Below are positions 19,566 through 27,893 of a DNA stretch of 64,000 nt, piece by piece; position 1 is the stretch's first letter; each line of letters starts with the position of its first letter. This DNA is from Gammaproteobacteria bacterium (GTDB lineage: Bacteria; Pseudomonadota; Gammaproteobacteria; Competibacterales; Competibacteraceae), in NCBI GenBank assembly GCA_024235095.1, contig JACKNC010000001.1, positions 2,331,501-2,395,500 on the forward strand. The letters run 5' to 3'. The notes under the pieces were generated by a model. That model had not been told where the DNA came from, ran no database searches, and was given only the letters and a program-made list of their open reading frames with translations. A program made the translations under genes and the position numbers.

Positions 19566-19655
19566 CCCCCCCTTTGGCAAAGGGGGGTGAGGGGGGATTT
19601 TGGCCCCGTCGCCCGTGCGCAATCCCCCCCCGGCCCCCCTTTTTCAAAGGGGGGA
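19566..19655. repeat. Composite repeat with two C6T3/A3G6 palindromes
   Basis: Two palindromes, CCCCCCTTTGGCAAAGGGGG and (from 19634) CCCCCCTTTTTCAAAGGGGG, are separated by a ~45-bp spacer containing GGGGGGATTTTGGCCCC. The same two-palindrome unit occurs at 24479-25810, where an IS630-type element has split it, and a single related palindrome lies at 10961. A dispersed repeat family is the best reading; each palindrome can fold as a strong hairpin and could terminate transcription in both directions between the convergent neighbours. Confidence 0.7.
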
Positions 19656-19664
19656 GATGAACGC

Positions 19665-20939
19665 TTACCCTGAACCAATCGACAACCGGCGGCGGGTTGA
19701 CGCATCCAATCCATCAAAAATGCTGTCATTAAGAAATTGCCGCTTCCAGAGAAAAGCCCGCTCAATTGCGGGCAACGCGGCCTGGTCACAAACGACCGGC
19801 CATTCACGAATGAGCGTATCCAATAATTGTTCGGCCATCAGGATTGCTTCGTCCCGCGACAGCATAAAACGCGGCGCTGCGGCAAAACACACCGTCAGTT
19901 GGCTGAGATTTTGTTGACCGTGCAAACGCATGGCTTGACTGGCTTCACGTCCGGTGCGCATCTGTGGGCAAATGTCGTAAGCCGGGGTTAGGGTCAACTG
20001 TTGGCCATCCCAGAAAGCGGCGTGATTACGCGCATGATCATCCGTGTTGCCCACCATGAGGTTAAACAGCATCCGCCGATACAGTTCGTGCAAGGTGGCG
20101 CGCGGGGCGGTGAAGCGGTGGCGAATCTCGTCAGCGAGCAATTCATAACTCGCGTAACGCGCCAGCATTTCATCGAGCGCCAGGATCGTCAGCGCGGAGA
20201 CCATGCCCTTTCTTTGCCACTGTCCCGCCTGACGATAGCGGTCAAACCGTTCAACGAGCAATACATCCCGACCCGCCGCCTGCGTCAACTGCACACTCGC
20301 TGTCTGGATGCCCGCTAATGCGGCGAGTTGCATCGCGATATATTCGGCTTTGACGACATTGTACAAATCCGTGGAAACCGAAAATTTGGCGATAAACTTA
20401 CGCTCATCAGCATCGATCAACGCTTTGGGGTGCGCGCCGCCTACGCTGGTTCCGTGCCGTAGCGCTAAATCCAGGGCGGGCGGCAACGATTGGCCAGCGC
20501 TGATCCGTGTCGTTGCCTCGCTGAGCATTTCCAACGACGCAGCGGCTTTATTCCGAGGTTCGTAATCCGTCGCGCTGCGTTGAAAATCCAGCGCGCCAAT
20601 CCGGTCGGAACCGGATTCGAGCAGATAGGTGATTTCATCCAGATCCGCCGGGTCCGCGTCATGAGGGTGAGTGCCCAACAGGTGATGCATGATGACTCGC
20701 CGCCCCCAAGCGTCCGGAGACGCATCCCGAATGCAGGAGGCGATTGGGCCATTTGGCGTGAATTCGCCCCGGCGCAAAGGTAACTCCGGGGTGAATAACG
20801 CTATAGCGTCCGGTCGCTGCAGGTAGCGGGTTCCATAGGCAAAATGCGCCTTTTCGCCTTGGCGTTTCAGGGCGCCGGCCACCACCGGTTCAGCCGCATC
20901 CGGGAGCCAGATCCAGACAAAGACCTGCTCAGAAGTCAT
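19665..20939 (-). CDS. hipA: HipA-type serine/threonine kinase toxin
   Basis: 424 residues with the full HipA layout: an N-terminal HipA_N domain (about 10-110, RRGEFTPNGPIASCIRDASPDAWGRR), GTSVGGAHPKA for the phosphate-binding loop, then the HipA_C kinase core with LMVGNTDDHARNHAAFW, which holds the catalytic Asp and Asn, and LTPAYDICP, which carries the metal-binding Asp. HipA of E. coli phosphorylates glutamyl-tRNA synthetase and produces growth arrest. Here hipA follows hipB with an 11-bp overlap, so translation is probably coupled. All catalytic residues I can check are present. The gene ends at the composite repeat at 19566-19655. Confidence 0.9.
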   Translation of the reverse strand: MTSEQVFVWIWLPDAAEPVVAGALKRQGEKAHFAYGTRYLQRPDAIALFTPELPLRRGEFTPNGPIASCIRDASPDAWGRRVIMHHLLGTHPHDADPADLDEITYLLESGSDRIGALDFQRSATDYEPRNKAAASLEMLSEATTRISAGQSLPPALDLALRHGTSVGGAHPKALIDADERKFIAKFSVSTDLYNVVKAEYIAMQLAALAGIQTASVQLTQAAGRDVLLVERFDRYRQAGQWQRKGMVSALTILALDEMLARYASYELLADEIRHRFTAPRATLHELYRRMLFNLMVGNTDDHARNHAAFWDGQQLTLTPAYDICPQMRTGREASQAMRLHGQQNLSQLTVCFAAAPRFMLSRDEAILMAEQLLDTLIREWPVVCDQAALPAIERAFLWKRQFLNDSIFDGLDASTRRRLSIGSG

Positions 20940-21267
20940 CGTCGATATCGGCTTTCGGCGGATGGATATGCTTGGGCAACAGGGCGAGGCGGGCTTCCAG
21001 CAGCTCCCGGTATTCCGTCAGGCGTGGATGGCCTGGCTCAATGTTGAAAAGCGGCGTTCCCAGCAAGGCGGCCACCTCAAACACCGTACCAATCGCCACT
21101 TGCGGCTCGCCTTTCAGCACCGCTTGTACGGTAGCGCGACTAATGCCCGCACGTTCGGCCAACTCCGCCTGAGACATTTGGCGTTCGCGCCGAGCGGTTT
21201 CCAGGAGGGTGGCAAAGAGCGCCAGGGCTTCATGAGATTGCAGGGAAAGTAAGGGAGATTTTTTCAT
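20929..21267 (-). CDS. hipB: HipB-type XRE-family antitoxin
   Basis: 112 residues. An XRE helix-turn-helix occupies about 30-85 (MSQAELAERAGISRATVQAV followed by GTVFEVAALLG). The C-terminal tail is rich in Pro, Lys and Asp (HIHPPKADIDDDF) and probably flexible, as in HipB proteins where the tail is the target of proteolysis. It lies upstream of and overlaps hipA, the standard antitoxin-first order. A TTGACC/TAAAAA promoter and an AT palindrome lie just upstream. It should bind that operator and neutralise HipA. Confidence 0.88.
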   Translation of the reverse strand: MKKSPLLSLQSHEALALFATLLETARRERQMSQAELAERAGISRATVQAVLKGEPQVAIGTVFEVAALLGTPLFNIEPGHPRLTEYRELLEARLALLPKHIHPPKADIDDDF

Positions 21268-21288
21268 CAGTGATCAATAAAGCAGGCA

Positions 21289-21319
21289 TATTTTTAAAAA
21301 TACCTTATTTAATGGTCAA
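21289..21319 (-). promoter_or_regulatory. hipBA promoter with overlapping palindromic operator
   Basis: On the minus strand TTGACC (21314-21319) and TAAAAA (21291-21296) are separated by 17 bp, a fair sigma-70 promoter about 25 bp upstream of hipB. The -10 region is embedded in the perfect 14-bp palindrome TATTTTTAAAAATA (21289-21302). A palindrome over the -10 box is what autorepression by a HipB dimer would need. It does not match the E. coli HipB operator TATCC-N8-GGATA, so this is inference from position. Confidence 0.5.
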
Positions 21320-21401
21320 GTGACTGCGAAAACCGGCTTGAGTTCCGTCATCGTTAAAGTTCCAATGATGACTATCACGGTCGACCTGCTACCGTCTGTT
21401 C

Positions 21402-21430
21402 TTGGAATTTTCCAATGGCGTGACTATAAT
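21402..21430 (+). promoter_or_regulatory. Predicted sigma-70 promoter of paralogue 4
   Basis: TTGGAA (21402-21407) and a consensus TATAAT (21425-21430) are separated by 17 bp, ending 56 bp before the ATG of the rightward gene at 21487. A second, weaker TTGACA occurs at 21443 but has no good -10 box. No operator-like repeat stands out. Confidence 0.55.
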
Positions 21431-21486
21431 ACTAACTAATAATTGACATAAAATACTATAGCCACTTTCCAGGAGAAAATGACATC

Positions 21487-24342
21487 ATGCTACGCTATCG
21501 AGCATTACCTATTTTTCTGTTATCTCTGCTTTTGTTCAGCTTGCCACTCAAGGCGGATGTCTCCACCGTCACTAATCTGGACGACAGCGTCACGTCCGCC
21601 CAAGCGCAGGTTCAGGTTCAGGAAGTGGAAACCCCGGTAACCTGTGAGGAAGGCGCTGTTCTTCAATTAAATTACGGTAACCATACTTCAGGTTGCAATA
21701 TCGATACCGTAACTGACCTCGATACCTTTAGATTCACGGGTTCTGCTGGAGATGTTATTCGAACCATAGTCCGCTCACCATCGACTATGGACCCCATCCT
21801 GGAAGTTCGAGATCCTGAAGGCGCCTTGATTGTGGATGAACGCTGTGGTGGCTCCTGCGCCATCGTCATCGATAGCACACTCACTCTTTCAGGAACTTAT
21901 TCAATATCGCTGTCAGAGTGGGGCGCTGATGACACAGGAGAATACACGCTTCAGTTGGAAAAAATACCATCCCTGAATCCAGTCAACGTTACTTATGACG
22001 CTCCCATCACGGGTGAAATCAATCCCACCACTGATGTGGATTTCTTTATCTTTCAGGGGTCAGTAGGATCTGAGATCCGAACCACAGTCCGCTCACCATC
22101 GACTATGGACCCCATCCTGGAAGTTCGAGATCCTGAAGGCGCCTTGATTGTGGATGAACGCTGTGGTGGCTCCTGCGCCATCGTCATCGATAGCACACTC
22201 ACTCTTTCAGGAACTTATTCAATATCGCTGTCAGAGTGGGGCGCTGATGACACAGGAGATTATGAATTAAGCGTCGCGTGTCTTTTTGGAGATTGCTTTA
22301 ATGTTGCGCCGCCGCCCTCGTTCACCGTCACCGCCACTGCTGGCGCGGGCGGCGCGATCAGCCCCTCTTTAACCACGGTCAACAGCGGCGGCGTCGCCAC
22401 CTTCACTGTCACGCCCGACGCTGGTTACTTTGCCAGCGTCACCGGTTGTGGCGGGACACTCTCGGGCAATACCTACACCACCGGCCTGATTACCAGCGAT
22501 TGCATGATCAGCGCCAGTTTCCATCCGAACACCAGCGCCTACATTGTGACGGCCATCGCCACTGCCAACGGCAGCATCACCCCCGCCACGCAAACCGTTA
22601 ATCCGAACGCCACCGCCACCCTGACTGTTACCCCAGATACCGGATACACAGCCATCGTTGCCGGCTGTGGAGGAACCCTGACCGGCACGACCTACACCAC
22701 CAGTCCGATCACGGCTGACTGTGCGGTGGTGGCCCGCTTCACGGCGACCGTCACCGCTGACGCGCCCACGGTGACCACGCCGGACTTGCCTGACGCCATC
22801 GCCCAAGTCCCCTACGCCACCTACCTCACTGCGATTGGTGGTCAATATCCCTATACCTACGCCGCGACTGGCCTGCCGCCCAGCTTGACCCTCACCGCCG
22901 AAGGCATTCTCCGGGGAACGCCGACCACCAGTGGCCCTTTCGTGGTCACAGTCACCGTGACCGACGCCCTCAGCCAGCGTGGTTCGCGCCGTTACTTGCT
23001 GACGGTAAGCACGGGCTTGACCCTGATCACCGTCCATCTCCCGAACGCGTTGGTCAATGTTCCTTACTCGCAAACGCTCGCCGCGCTCGGCGGGCAGCCG
23101 CCTTACATCTTCACTGCCGCCGGGTTGCCTACGGGCTTGAGTCTCACGCCGGGCGGTGTGCTGAGCGGGACCCCGGTCGAGCGCAACATCACCGCAGTCC
23201 AACTGACCGTCACCGACGCCCTGAATCAGCAGGCTACGAAAGAGACCGTGCTCACGGTGCGTGACTTTACCTTCACCGAACCCAACCCGGAGCAGCCGGA
23301 ACAAACCCTCAACGGCGTCGCGGAAATCTGTTCGACCGCCAATGTCAGCACCCGCACCCTCAAGGTAGGCGATCCCGGTGCACCAGCGACCGGCCCCGAC
23401 GGCGTCACCCTGCTCTACGGCCTGCTGGAAATCACCGTCACCGGTTGTGAGCCCGGCCAAACCGTCCTGACCCTGACCACGGTGTACCCGGAACCGCTGC
23501 CCCCCGATGCCCAATACTGGAAATACGGCTCCACTCGCGATAACACTGAACCGCACTGGTACGTCCTGCCCGGCGCAATTATCGAAGGCAACGCCATCAC
23601 CCTGCTGATCGTCGATGGCGACATTGGCGACTCTGATCTTGCGGTGGACGGCAACATCCTCGATCCAGGCGGCCCCGGTATTACCCTCAACACCATTGAC
23701 GGCGCCGTCCCCGCCGTCCTGCCCATCAGCGAACCCTACCGCGCCGACTTCCAAGTCCAGTGCGATCAAGGTCAATGTCCAGCGGATTCCGTCTACGACT
23801 GGAGCCTGGTTGCAGGCGCGTTGCCGGACGGATTAGCCTTGACCGGCAATGGCGCGACCGCGACCCTGAGCGGGACGCCCACCCGCGTGGGGCGCTACCC
23901 GTTCACCGTCCAAGTCCTGGCCCGCAGTGACGCCCCCACCCCGACCCAGGAAAGCTATTCCGTAGTGATCTCCGACCCGGCGGCCACCACGCTGATTACC
24001 CACTACTACGTCTCGATCCTCGAACGGGAACCCGAAGCGGAGGGGCTGGCTTATTGGCAAGGCTTGATCGCAGACCGCCAAGCGCAAGGGATGGATGTGA
24101 AACCGGTGTTCCGGGACATGGCCAACTTCTTTTTCAACAGTGAGGAATATCTGGGTCGCAACACCACCGACCGGCAATTCATCACCAACCTGTATCTGAC
24201 CTTCTTCCAGCGCGAACCGGATGAGGACGGCTATGCGTTCTGGCTGGAGCAGTTGGCGGGCGGTATGCCGCGCAATACCGCAATGGCCGGTTTCCTCTAT
24301 TCCCAAGAGTTCACCGACTTCATGCAGGGGTTGGGGTTCTGA
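21487..24342 (+). CDS. Secreted PPC-like/Ig/DUF4214 surface protein, paralogue 4
   Basis: 951 residues with a signal peptide ending near KADVS; AGGAG lies upstream of the ATG. In place of the beta-helix of paralogues 1-3 it has two ~105-residue domains (about 40-155 and 160-262) of pre-peptidase C-terminal (PPC) appearance: DTFRFTGSAGDVIRT, DPILEVRDPEGALI, GTYSISLSEWGADDTGEY. A 182-bp stretch of the two domains is the same in DNA but for one base. Two cysteine-paired repeats (~278-420), two Ig-like domains, the choice-of-anchor U-like domain (~591-740), an Ig-like segment and DUF4214 (~833-951) follow in the same order as in the other paralogues. The swap of the N-terminal half on a constant C-terminal half is the notable feature. 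Function unknown. Confidence 0.85.
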   Translation: MLRYRALPIFLLSLLLFSLPLKADVSTVTNLDDSVTSAQAQVQVQEVETPVTCEEGAVLQLNYGNHTSGCNIDTVTDLDTFRFTGSAGDVIRTIVRSPSTMDPILEVRDPEGALIVDERCGGSCAIVIDSTLTLSGTYSISLSEWGADDTGEYTLQLEKIPSLNPVNVTYDAPITGEINPTTDVDFFIFQGSVGSEIRTTVRSPSTMDPILEVRDPEGALIVDERCGGSCAIVIDSTLTLSGTYSISLSEWGADDTGDYELSVACLFGDCFNVAPPPSFTVTATAGAGGAISPSLTTVNSGGVATFTVTPDAGYFASVTGCGGTLSGNTYTTGLITSDCMISASFHPNTSAYIVTAIATANGSITPATQTVNPNATATLTVTPDTGYTAIVAGCGGTLTGTTYTTSPITADCAVVARFTATVTADAPTVTTPDLPDAIAQVPYATYLTAIGGQYPYTYAATGLPPSLTLTAEGILRGTPTTSGPFVVTVTVTDALSQRGSRRYLLTVSTGLTLITVHLPNALVNVPYSQTLAALGGQPPYIFTAAGLPTGLSLTPGGVLSGTPVERNITAVQLTVTDALNQQATKETVLTVRDFTFTEPNPEQPEQTLNGVAEICSTANVSTRTLKVGDPGAPATGPDGVTLLYGLLEITVTGCEPGQTVLTLTTVYPEPLPPDAQYWKYGSTRDNTEPHWYVLPGAIIEGNAITLLIVDGDIGDSDLAVDGNILDPGGPGITLNTIDGAVPAVLPISEPYRADFQVQCDQGQCPADSVYDWSLVAGALPDGLALTGNGATATLSGTPTRVGRYPFTVQVLARSDAPTPTQESYSVVISDPAATTLITHYYVSILEREPEAEGLAYWQGLIADRQAQGMDVKPVFRDMANFFFNSEEYLGRNTTDRQFITNLYLTFFQREPDEDGYAFWLEQLAGGMPRNTAMAGFLYSQEFTDFMQGLGF
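21760..21941 (+). repeat. 182-bp in-frame direct repeat, copy 1
   Basis: This segment recurs at 22078-22259 with one base difference (CATAGTCC against CACAGTCC near its start). The offset is 318 bp, exactly 106 codons, so the repeat duplicates the core of the first PPC-like domain of paralogue 4. The flanking parts of the two domains are much less alike. Confidence 0.9.
22078..22259 (+). repeat. 182-bp in-frame direct repeat, copy 2
   Basis: Second copy of the repeat at 21760-21941, encoding the core of the second PPC-like domain of paralogue 4. Identity ends abruptly at CACAGGAGA, after which the two domains diverge (ATACACGC against TTATGAAT). Confidence 0.9.
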
Positions 24343-24400
24343 AGAAACGACGGTCGGGTACTACACAGGCCGTACTCGATTCATTTACACGGTAAGCGCT

Positions 24401-24428
24401 GTCGGGCAACACTCTGCTTTTGCCCGAC
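24401..24428. repeat. REP-like palindrome GTCGGGCA...TGCCCGAC
   Basis: GTCGGGCA and TGCCCGAC are spaced by 12 bp, about 60 bp downstream of paralogue 4. The same arms recur at 33809-33836 and 33863-33885. It may act as a terminator for the upstream gene. Confidence 0.55.
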
Positions 24429-24502
24429 CTGCGTTTACGATTTTATACCGTTTCTCAATAAGTTTTGAATTCTGAGTTCCCCCCTTTGGCAAAGGGGGGC
24501 TA

Positions 24503-25745
24503 GTGGGCTGACACAGAAGTTTTGACAGGTAGCGGTGGGTGCCCTATGGTTGAGATCAACAGGAGGAATCACCATGGCCCACAAGTATCTGGTTGATCTA
24601 ACTGAAGAGGAGCGGGAAGACCTGCTGAAGGTCATTCATAAAGGCAAGGCAGCGGCGCGCAAGGTTGCCCGTGCCCATGTGTTGCTGCAGGCTGCGGAAG
24701 GGGCGACGGATGAGGCCATTGCCCAAAGCCTTCACTTGGGGATTTCGACCGTTCATCGTACCCGTCAACGGTTTGTCGACGAAGGGTTGCTGGCGGCGTT
24801 AAGCGAGCGGCCACGAGTCGGTTTGCCCCCGGCCTTGACCGGCAAACAGGCCGCCTTTCTGGTCGCCTTGGCCTGTAGTACCCCGCCCGCTGGCCGTTGT
24901 CAGTGGACTCTCCAATTGTTAGCGGACCGCTTCATGGAACTCCGGCCCATCGAAGCCATTTCCCGTGAGAGTGTGCGGCGCATCCTTAAAAAAACGACCT
25001 CAAACCCTGGCAACGTCAAGAATGGTGTATTCCCAGTGTCAGTCCCGATTATGTTTGGCATATGGAGGATGTGTTGGACCTGTACGCCGAACCCGATGAT
25101 CCTCAATACCCCCAAGTGTGCTTCGATGAAAGTCCGGTGCAATTGACCAGCGAAACCCGCTGTCCTCAACCCGCCCGCCCGGGTCAACCGGCGCGCTATG
25201 ACTGTGAATACAAACGCGAAGGCACCGCCAATTTATTTCTATTCGTACAACCCTTGCGCGGGTGGCGTCATGTTAATGTCACGAAACAGCGCACCAAACG
25301 CGATTTTGCCCAGCAAATGCAGCAACTCGTTGATGTGTACTTTCCGAAGGCGGAGCGAATCCGGTTGGTCGTGGATAACCTCAATACCCACACTCCTGCG
25401 GCCTTGTATAGTGTCTTTTCTCCAGAGGAAGCCCGCCGGATCACCCGCAAGCTCGAATTTCATTACACCCCCAAGCATGGCAGTTGGCTCAATATGGCGG
25501 AATGTGAGTTCGCTGTTCTCGCCGGCCAGTGTTTGAATCGCCGCATTGCGAACCTCGAAACTTTGCGGAAGGAAATCGCCGCTTGGCAAGGCCCACGCAA
25601 CCTACGTCAGACCAAAATCCACTGGCAGTTCGGCACCGACTTGGCCCGGGTCAAACTCAAGCGCCTCTATCCTCCCTTGAAATCTTCTGAAACCCCGGTG
25701 GACCTAGAAACCTCTGAACCTGTCAAAACTTCTGTGTCAGCCCAC
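24503..25745 (+). mobile_element. IS630-family insertion sequence (element B), copy 2
   Basis: 1243 bp between TA dinucleotides, with ends GTGGGCTGACACAGAAGT and its complement. Its length and its predicted proteins are the same as those of copy 1 at 3057-4299; orientation is opposite. The target is the spacer of the composite palindromic repeat. Confidence 0.92.
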
Positions 25746-25748
25746 TAG
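24574..25748 (+). CDS. IS630-family transposase (element B, copy 2), two frames
   Basis: Starts at the ATG at 24574 behind AGGAGG. The HTH-containing first frame runs to the seven-A run at 24988-24994 (codons CTT AAA AAA ACG), where a -1 shift enters the DDE-containing second frame (VCFDESPVQL, LVVDNLNTHT, LNMAECEF). Unshifted translation would give a ~190-residue protein ending soon after the slip, possibly a regulatory product. The terminal TAG is formed by the TA target copy and the next flanking G. Total length of the fused product is about 390 residues. Confidence 0.88.
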
Positions 25749-25906
25749 GGGGGATTCTAGCCCCAGCGACCATGCGAAATCCCCCCCGACCCCCCTTTTT
25801 CAAAGGGGGGAGGTGAATGCTTACGAACCAACTAGACTTTTGACATGATTGCTGCCTAAGCATTTACCTCCCAGATTTTATCATCACGGATTTAAGGAGA
25901 CGATTC

Positions 25907-26884
25907 ATGTCCAAAGCGATTCGCATCCATGAGTACGGTGGTCCGGACGTTCTGCGTTGGGAAGACGTTAACGTCGACGAACCCAGCGCTGGTCAACTAC
26001 GCATCCGCCAGGCCGCCATTGGCCTGAACTATATCGATGTTTATCATCGTACCGGTCTGTACCCCTTGCCGTCATTACCCTGGACGCTCGGTATGGAGGG
26101 CGCGGGGCGCGTGGAGGCGGTCGGCGAAGGCGTGACGGAATTCCAGGTTGGCGACCGGGTCGCGTACGCCAGTCCTCCGGTTGGAGCCTATGCAGAGGTC
26201 CGGTTGATTCCCGCTGACCGGGTGGTAGCGCTACCCGAAACCATTGACGATCAGACCGCCGCCGCCATGATGCTGCAAGGAATGACTGCCCAGTATTTAT
26301 TACGACGCACCTACCGGGTGCAACCCGGCGACGCTATTTTGCTTCATGCCGCCGCCGGGGGAGTCGGTTTGATCGCCAGTCAATGGGCGCGACAACTGGG
26401 GGCATTGGTGATTGGCACGGTTGGTAGCGACGAGAAAGCGGAAATCGCCCGCGCCCACGGTTGTCACCACGCCATCGTTTACAGCCGCGAGAACTTTGTG
26501 GATCGGGTTCGCGAGATCACCAACGGACAGGGCGTCGCGGTCGTTTATGACTCAGTGGGCAAGGAGACGTTCATGGGATCGCTGGATTGCCTGCGGCCCT
26601 TGGGCATGATGGTCAGCTTTGGCAATGCATCCGGCCCGGTGCCACCGTTCGAACCGGGGATACTCGCCGCCAAGGGTTCGCTGTTCCTGACGCGGCCAAC
26701 GCTGATGACCTATACCGCTAAGCGGGAGGACCTGGTGGCGACTGCGGCGGAATTATTCGAGGTCATCGCGATTAACGCGGTCAACATTGAAGTGCGGCAA
26801 ACCTACCCTCTGGCTGAGACCGCTCAAGCGCACCGCGATCTGGAAGCGCGCAAGACGACCGGTTCAACCGTGCTGTTACCTTGA
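25907..26884 (+). CDS. qor: NADPH:quinone oxidoreductase, zinc-independent MDR family
   Basis: 325 residues, normal for QOR. The N-terminal GroES-like domain (about 1-120) has GLNYIDVYHRTGLYP and GMEGAGRVEAVGEGV, and lacks the zinc-binding cysteines of alcohol dehydrogenases, as expected. The Rossmann domain carries LHAAAGGVGLIASQWAR (dinucleotide-binding loop) and GSDEKAEIARAHG. The C-terminal LAETAQAHRDLEARKTTGSTVL is a hallmark of the family. It reduces quinones with NADPH by one electron in the cytosol. TAAGGAGA precedes the ATG. It stands alone, downstream of the composite repeat and convergent with the next gene. Confidence 0.92.
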   Translation: MSKAIRIHEYGGPDVLRWEDVNVDEPSAGQLRIRQAAIGLNYIDVYHRTGLYPLPSLPWTLGMEGAGRVEAVGEGVTEFQVGDRVAYASPPVGAYAEVRLIPADRVVALPETIDDQTAAAMMLQGMTAQYLLRRTYRVQPGDAILLHAAAGGVGLIASQWARQLGALVIGTVGSDEKAEIARAHGCHHAIVYSRENFVDRVREITNGQGVAVVYDSVGKETFMGSLDCLRPLGMMVSFGNASGPVPPFEPGILAAKGSLFLTRPTLMTYTAKREDLVATAAELFEVIAINAVNIEVRQTYPLAETAQAHRDLEARKTTGSTVLLP

Positions 26885-26922
26885 GAGGGGCTTGTCGCTT
26901 TTCCGCCCCGGTAGAGAAGCCT

Positions 26923-27744
26923 TCAAGCCGCGTCGGTCACTGGTTGGGCGCTGACCGTGCGTTCCAGCCAGTGGAATAAGACATTCGCCGCCTCGCGCCA
27001 ATTGCTTTCCAGCATCATGGCGTGAGCCATGTTCGGAATAATCTGCGCCTCGGTGCGATAGAAGCGCGCGGTTTCCCGCACCATGGCCGGTGAAACAAAT
27101 ATATCGTTCTGCGCGCCCATCACCAGCAGTGGCAGCCATAGCTGACCGGATTTCAACCGCAGCGGGTTAAACCAGATCATGTCCATCGCCACCATCTGCG
27201 ATTCTGCTTGCACCAGATTGAAGTATTCCTGCAATTTTGACTGGGGCGTTTCCGGGGAAAACAACAGGCGGCGCATCATATCCGGCGAGCCGTAACGGGG
27301 ACCCATCAGCGAAAACATCACCATCTGCTGGAACAGGATGGGATGACGCATAGCCATGTGCAAGTTGCTGGGCAACAGACCCTGCGGCGGCACGGAAGCC
27401 ATCAAGACCATCCCGGCGATCCCGGTATGGTTTTCCAGGTATTTCTGAATCACCATGCCGCCCATCGAGTGACCGATGAGCATCGGCGGATTGGGCATGG
27501 CGCTCACCGCCTTTTCCAGATCGGCAATGTAATCGGCCAAGCGCCAACTGTGTAGCCGTTCATGCCCCTCGCTCAGACCATGACCGCGCAGACTGAACGC
27601 GTGTGCCTCATAACCCTGATGGGCAAAGTAGGGCAAAAAGTTTTGATCCCAAACCCGAGCATCGGAAAATGAACCATGCACGAACAGCAACGGCGTCGAT
27701 TTGGGTGTGGTTTCTGGGTAGTGGCTGATCGTGTCCAGTTTCAT
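26923..27744 (-). CDS. Alpha/beta-hydrolase fold protein
   Basis: About 273 residues from the ATG at 27744 (AGGA nine bases upstream); a TTG six codons earlier is the longest possible start. The oxyanion region is LLFVHGSFSDARVWDQNF, the nucleophile elbow GHSMGG, the acid is probably the Asp in GAQNDIFVS, and the histidine lies in NMAHAMMLE. There is no signal peptide. The family includes esterases, lipases, haloperoxidase-like and hydrolytic dehalogenase enzymes; the sequence does not let me choose a substrate. Its 3' end faces qor with a 38-bp gap. Confidence 0.85.
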   Translation of the reverse strand: MKLDTISHYPETTPKSTPLLFVHGSFSDARVWDQNFLPYFAHQGYEAHAFSLRGHGLSEGHERLHSWRLADYIADLEKAVSAMPNPPMLIGHSMGGMVIQKYLENHTGIAGMVLMASVPPQGLLPSNLHMAMRHPILFQQMVMFSLMGPRYGSPDMMRRLLFSPETPQSKLQEYFNLVQAESQMVAMDMIWFNPLRLKSGQLWLPLLVMGAQNDIFVSPAMVRETARFYRTEAQIIPNMAHAMMLESNWREAANVLFHWLERTVSAQPVTDAA

Positions 27745-27893
27745 GAGGGTCAATCCTGTCAAGTGGGCCGGGAAAGGCGCATAGGATAGCCGATTACCCT
27801 GGGATCGTGCTTGACATGAATGGTTGGCGATGAAGAAGATATTGGCGAATTATCGATCTTCTCATCTCATGGCGTGCGATTCTAACGCAGCGA

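Larger units (their letters stand above)
24479..25810. repeat. Composite C6T3/A3G6 repeat split by an IS630-type element
   Basis: The first palindrome is at 24479-24499 and the second at 25790-25810. Between them lies the 1243-bp element B. Removing that element with one TA gives GGGGGGCTAGGGGGGATTCTAG, collinear with the intact unit at 19566-19655 (GGGGGGTGAGGGGGGATTTTGG), including the spacer and the following GGGAGG(T/A)TGAA-C-GCTTAC-like tail. Confidence 0.75.

Noticed and set aside
22369..23775. 468-codon open frame on the minus strand opposite paralogue 4
   Set aside because: Antisense to Gly/Thr/Ala-rich repeats; similar shadow frames appear opposite all four paralogues, so it reflects composition.
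3057..25745. Composite transposon made of the two element B copies carrying the surface-protein island
   Set aside because: Each copy has its own TA pair and excision restores two different, independent targets, so the island did not move as a unit between them.
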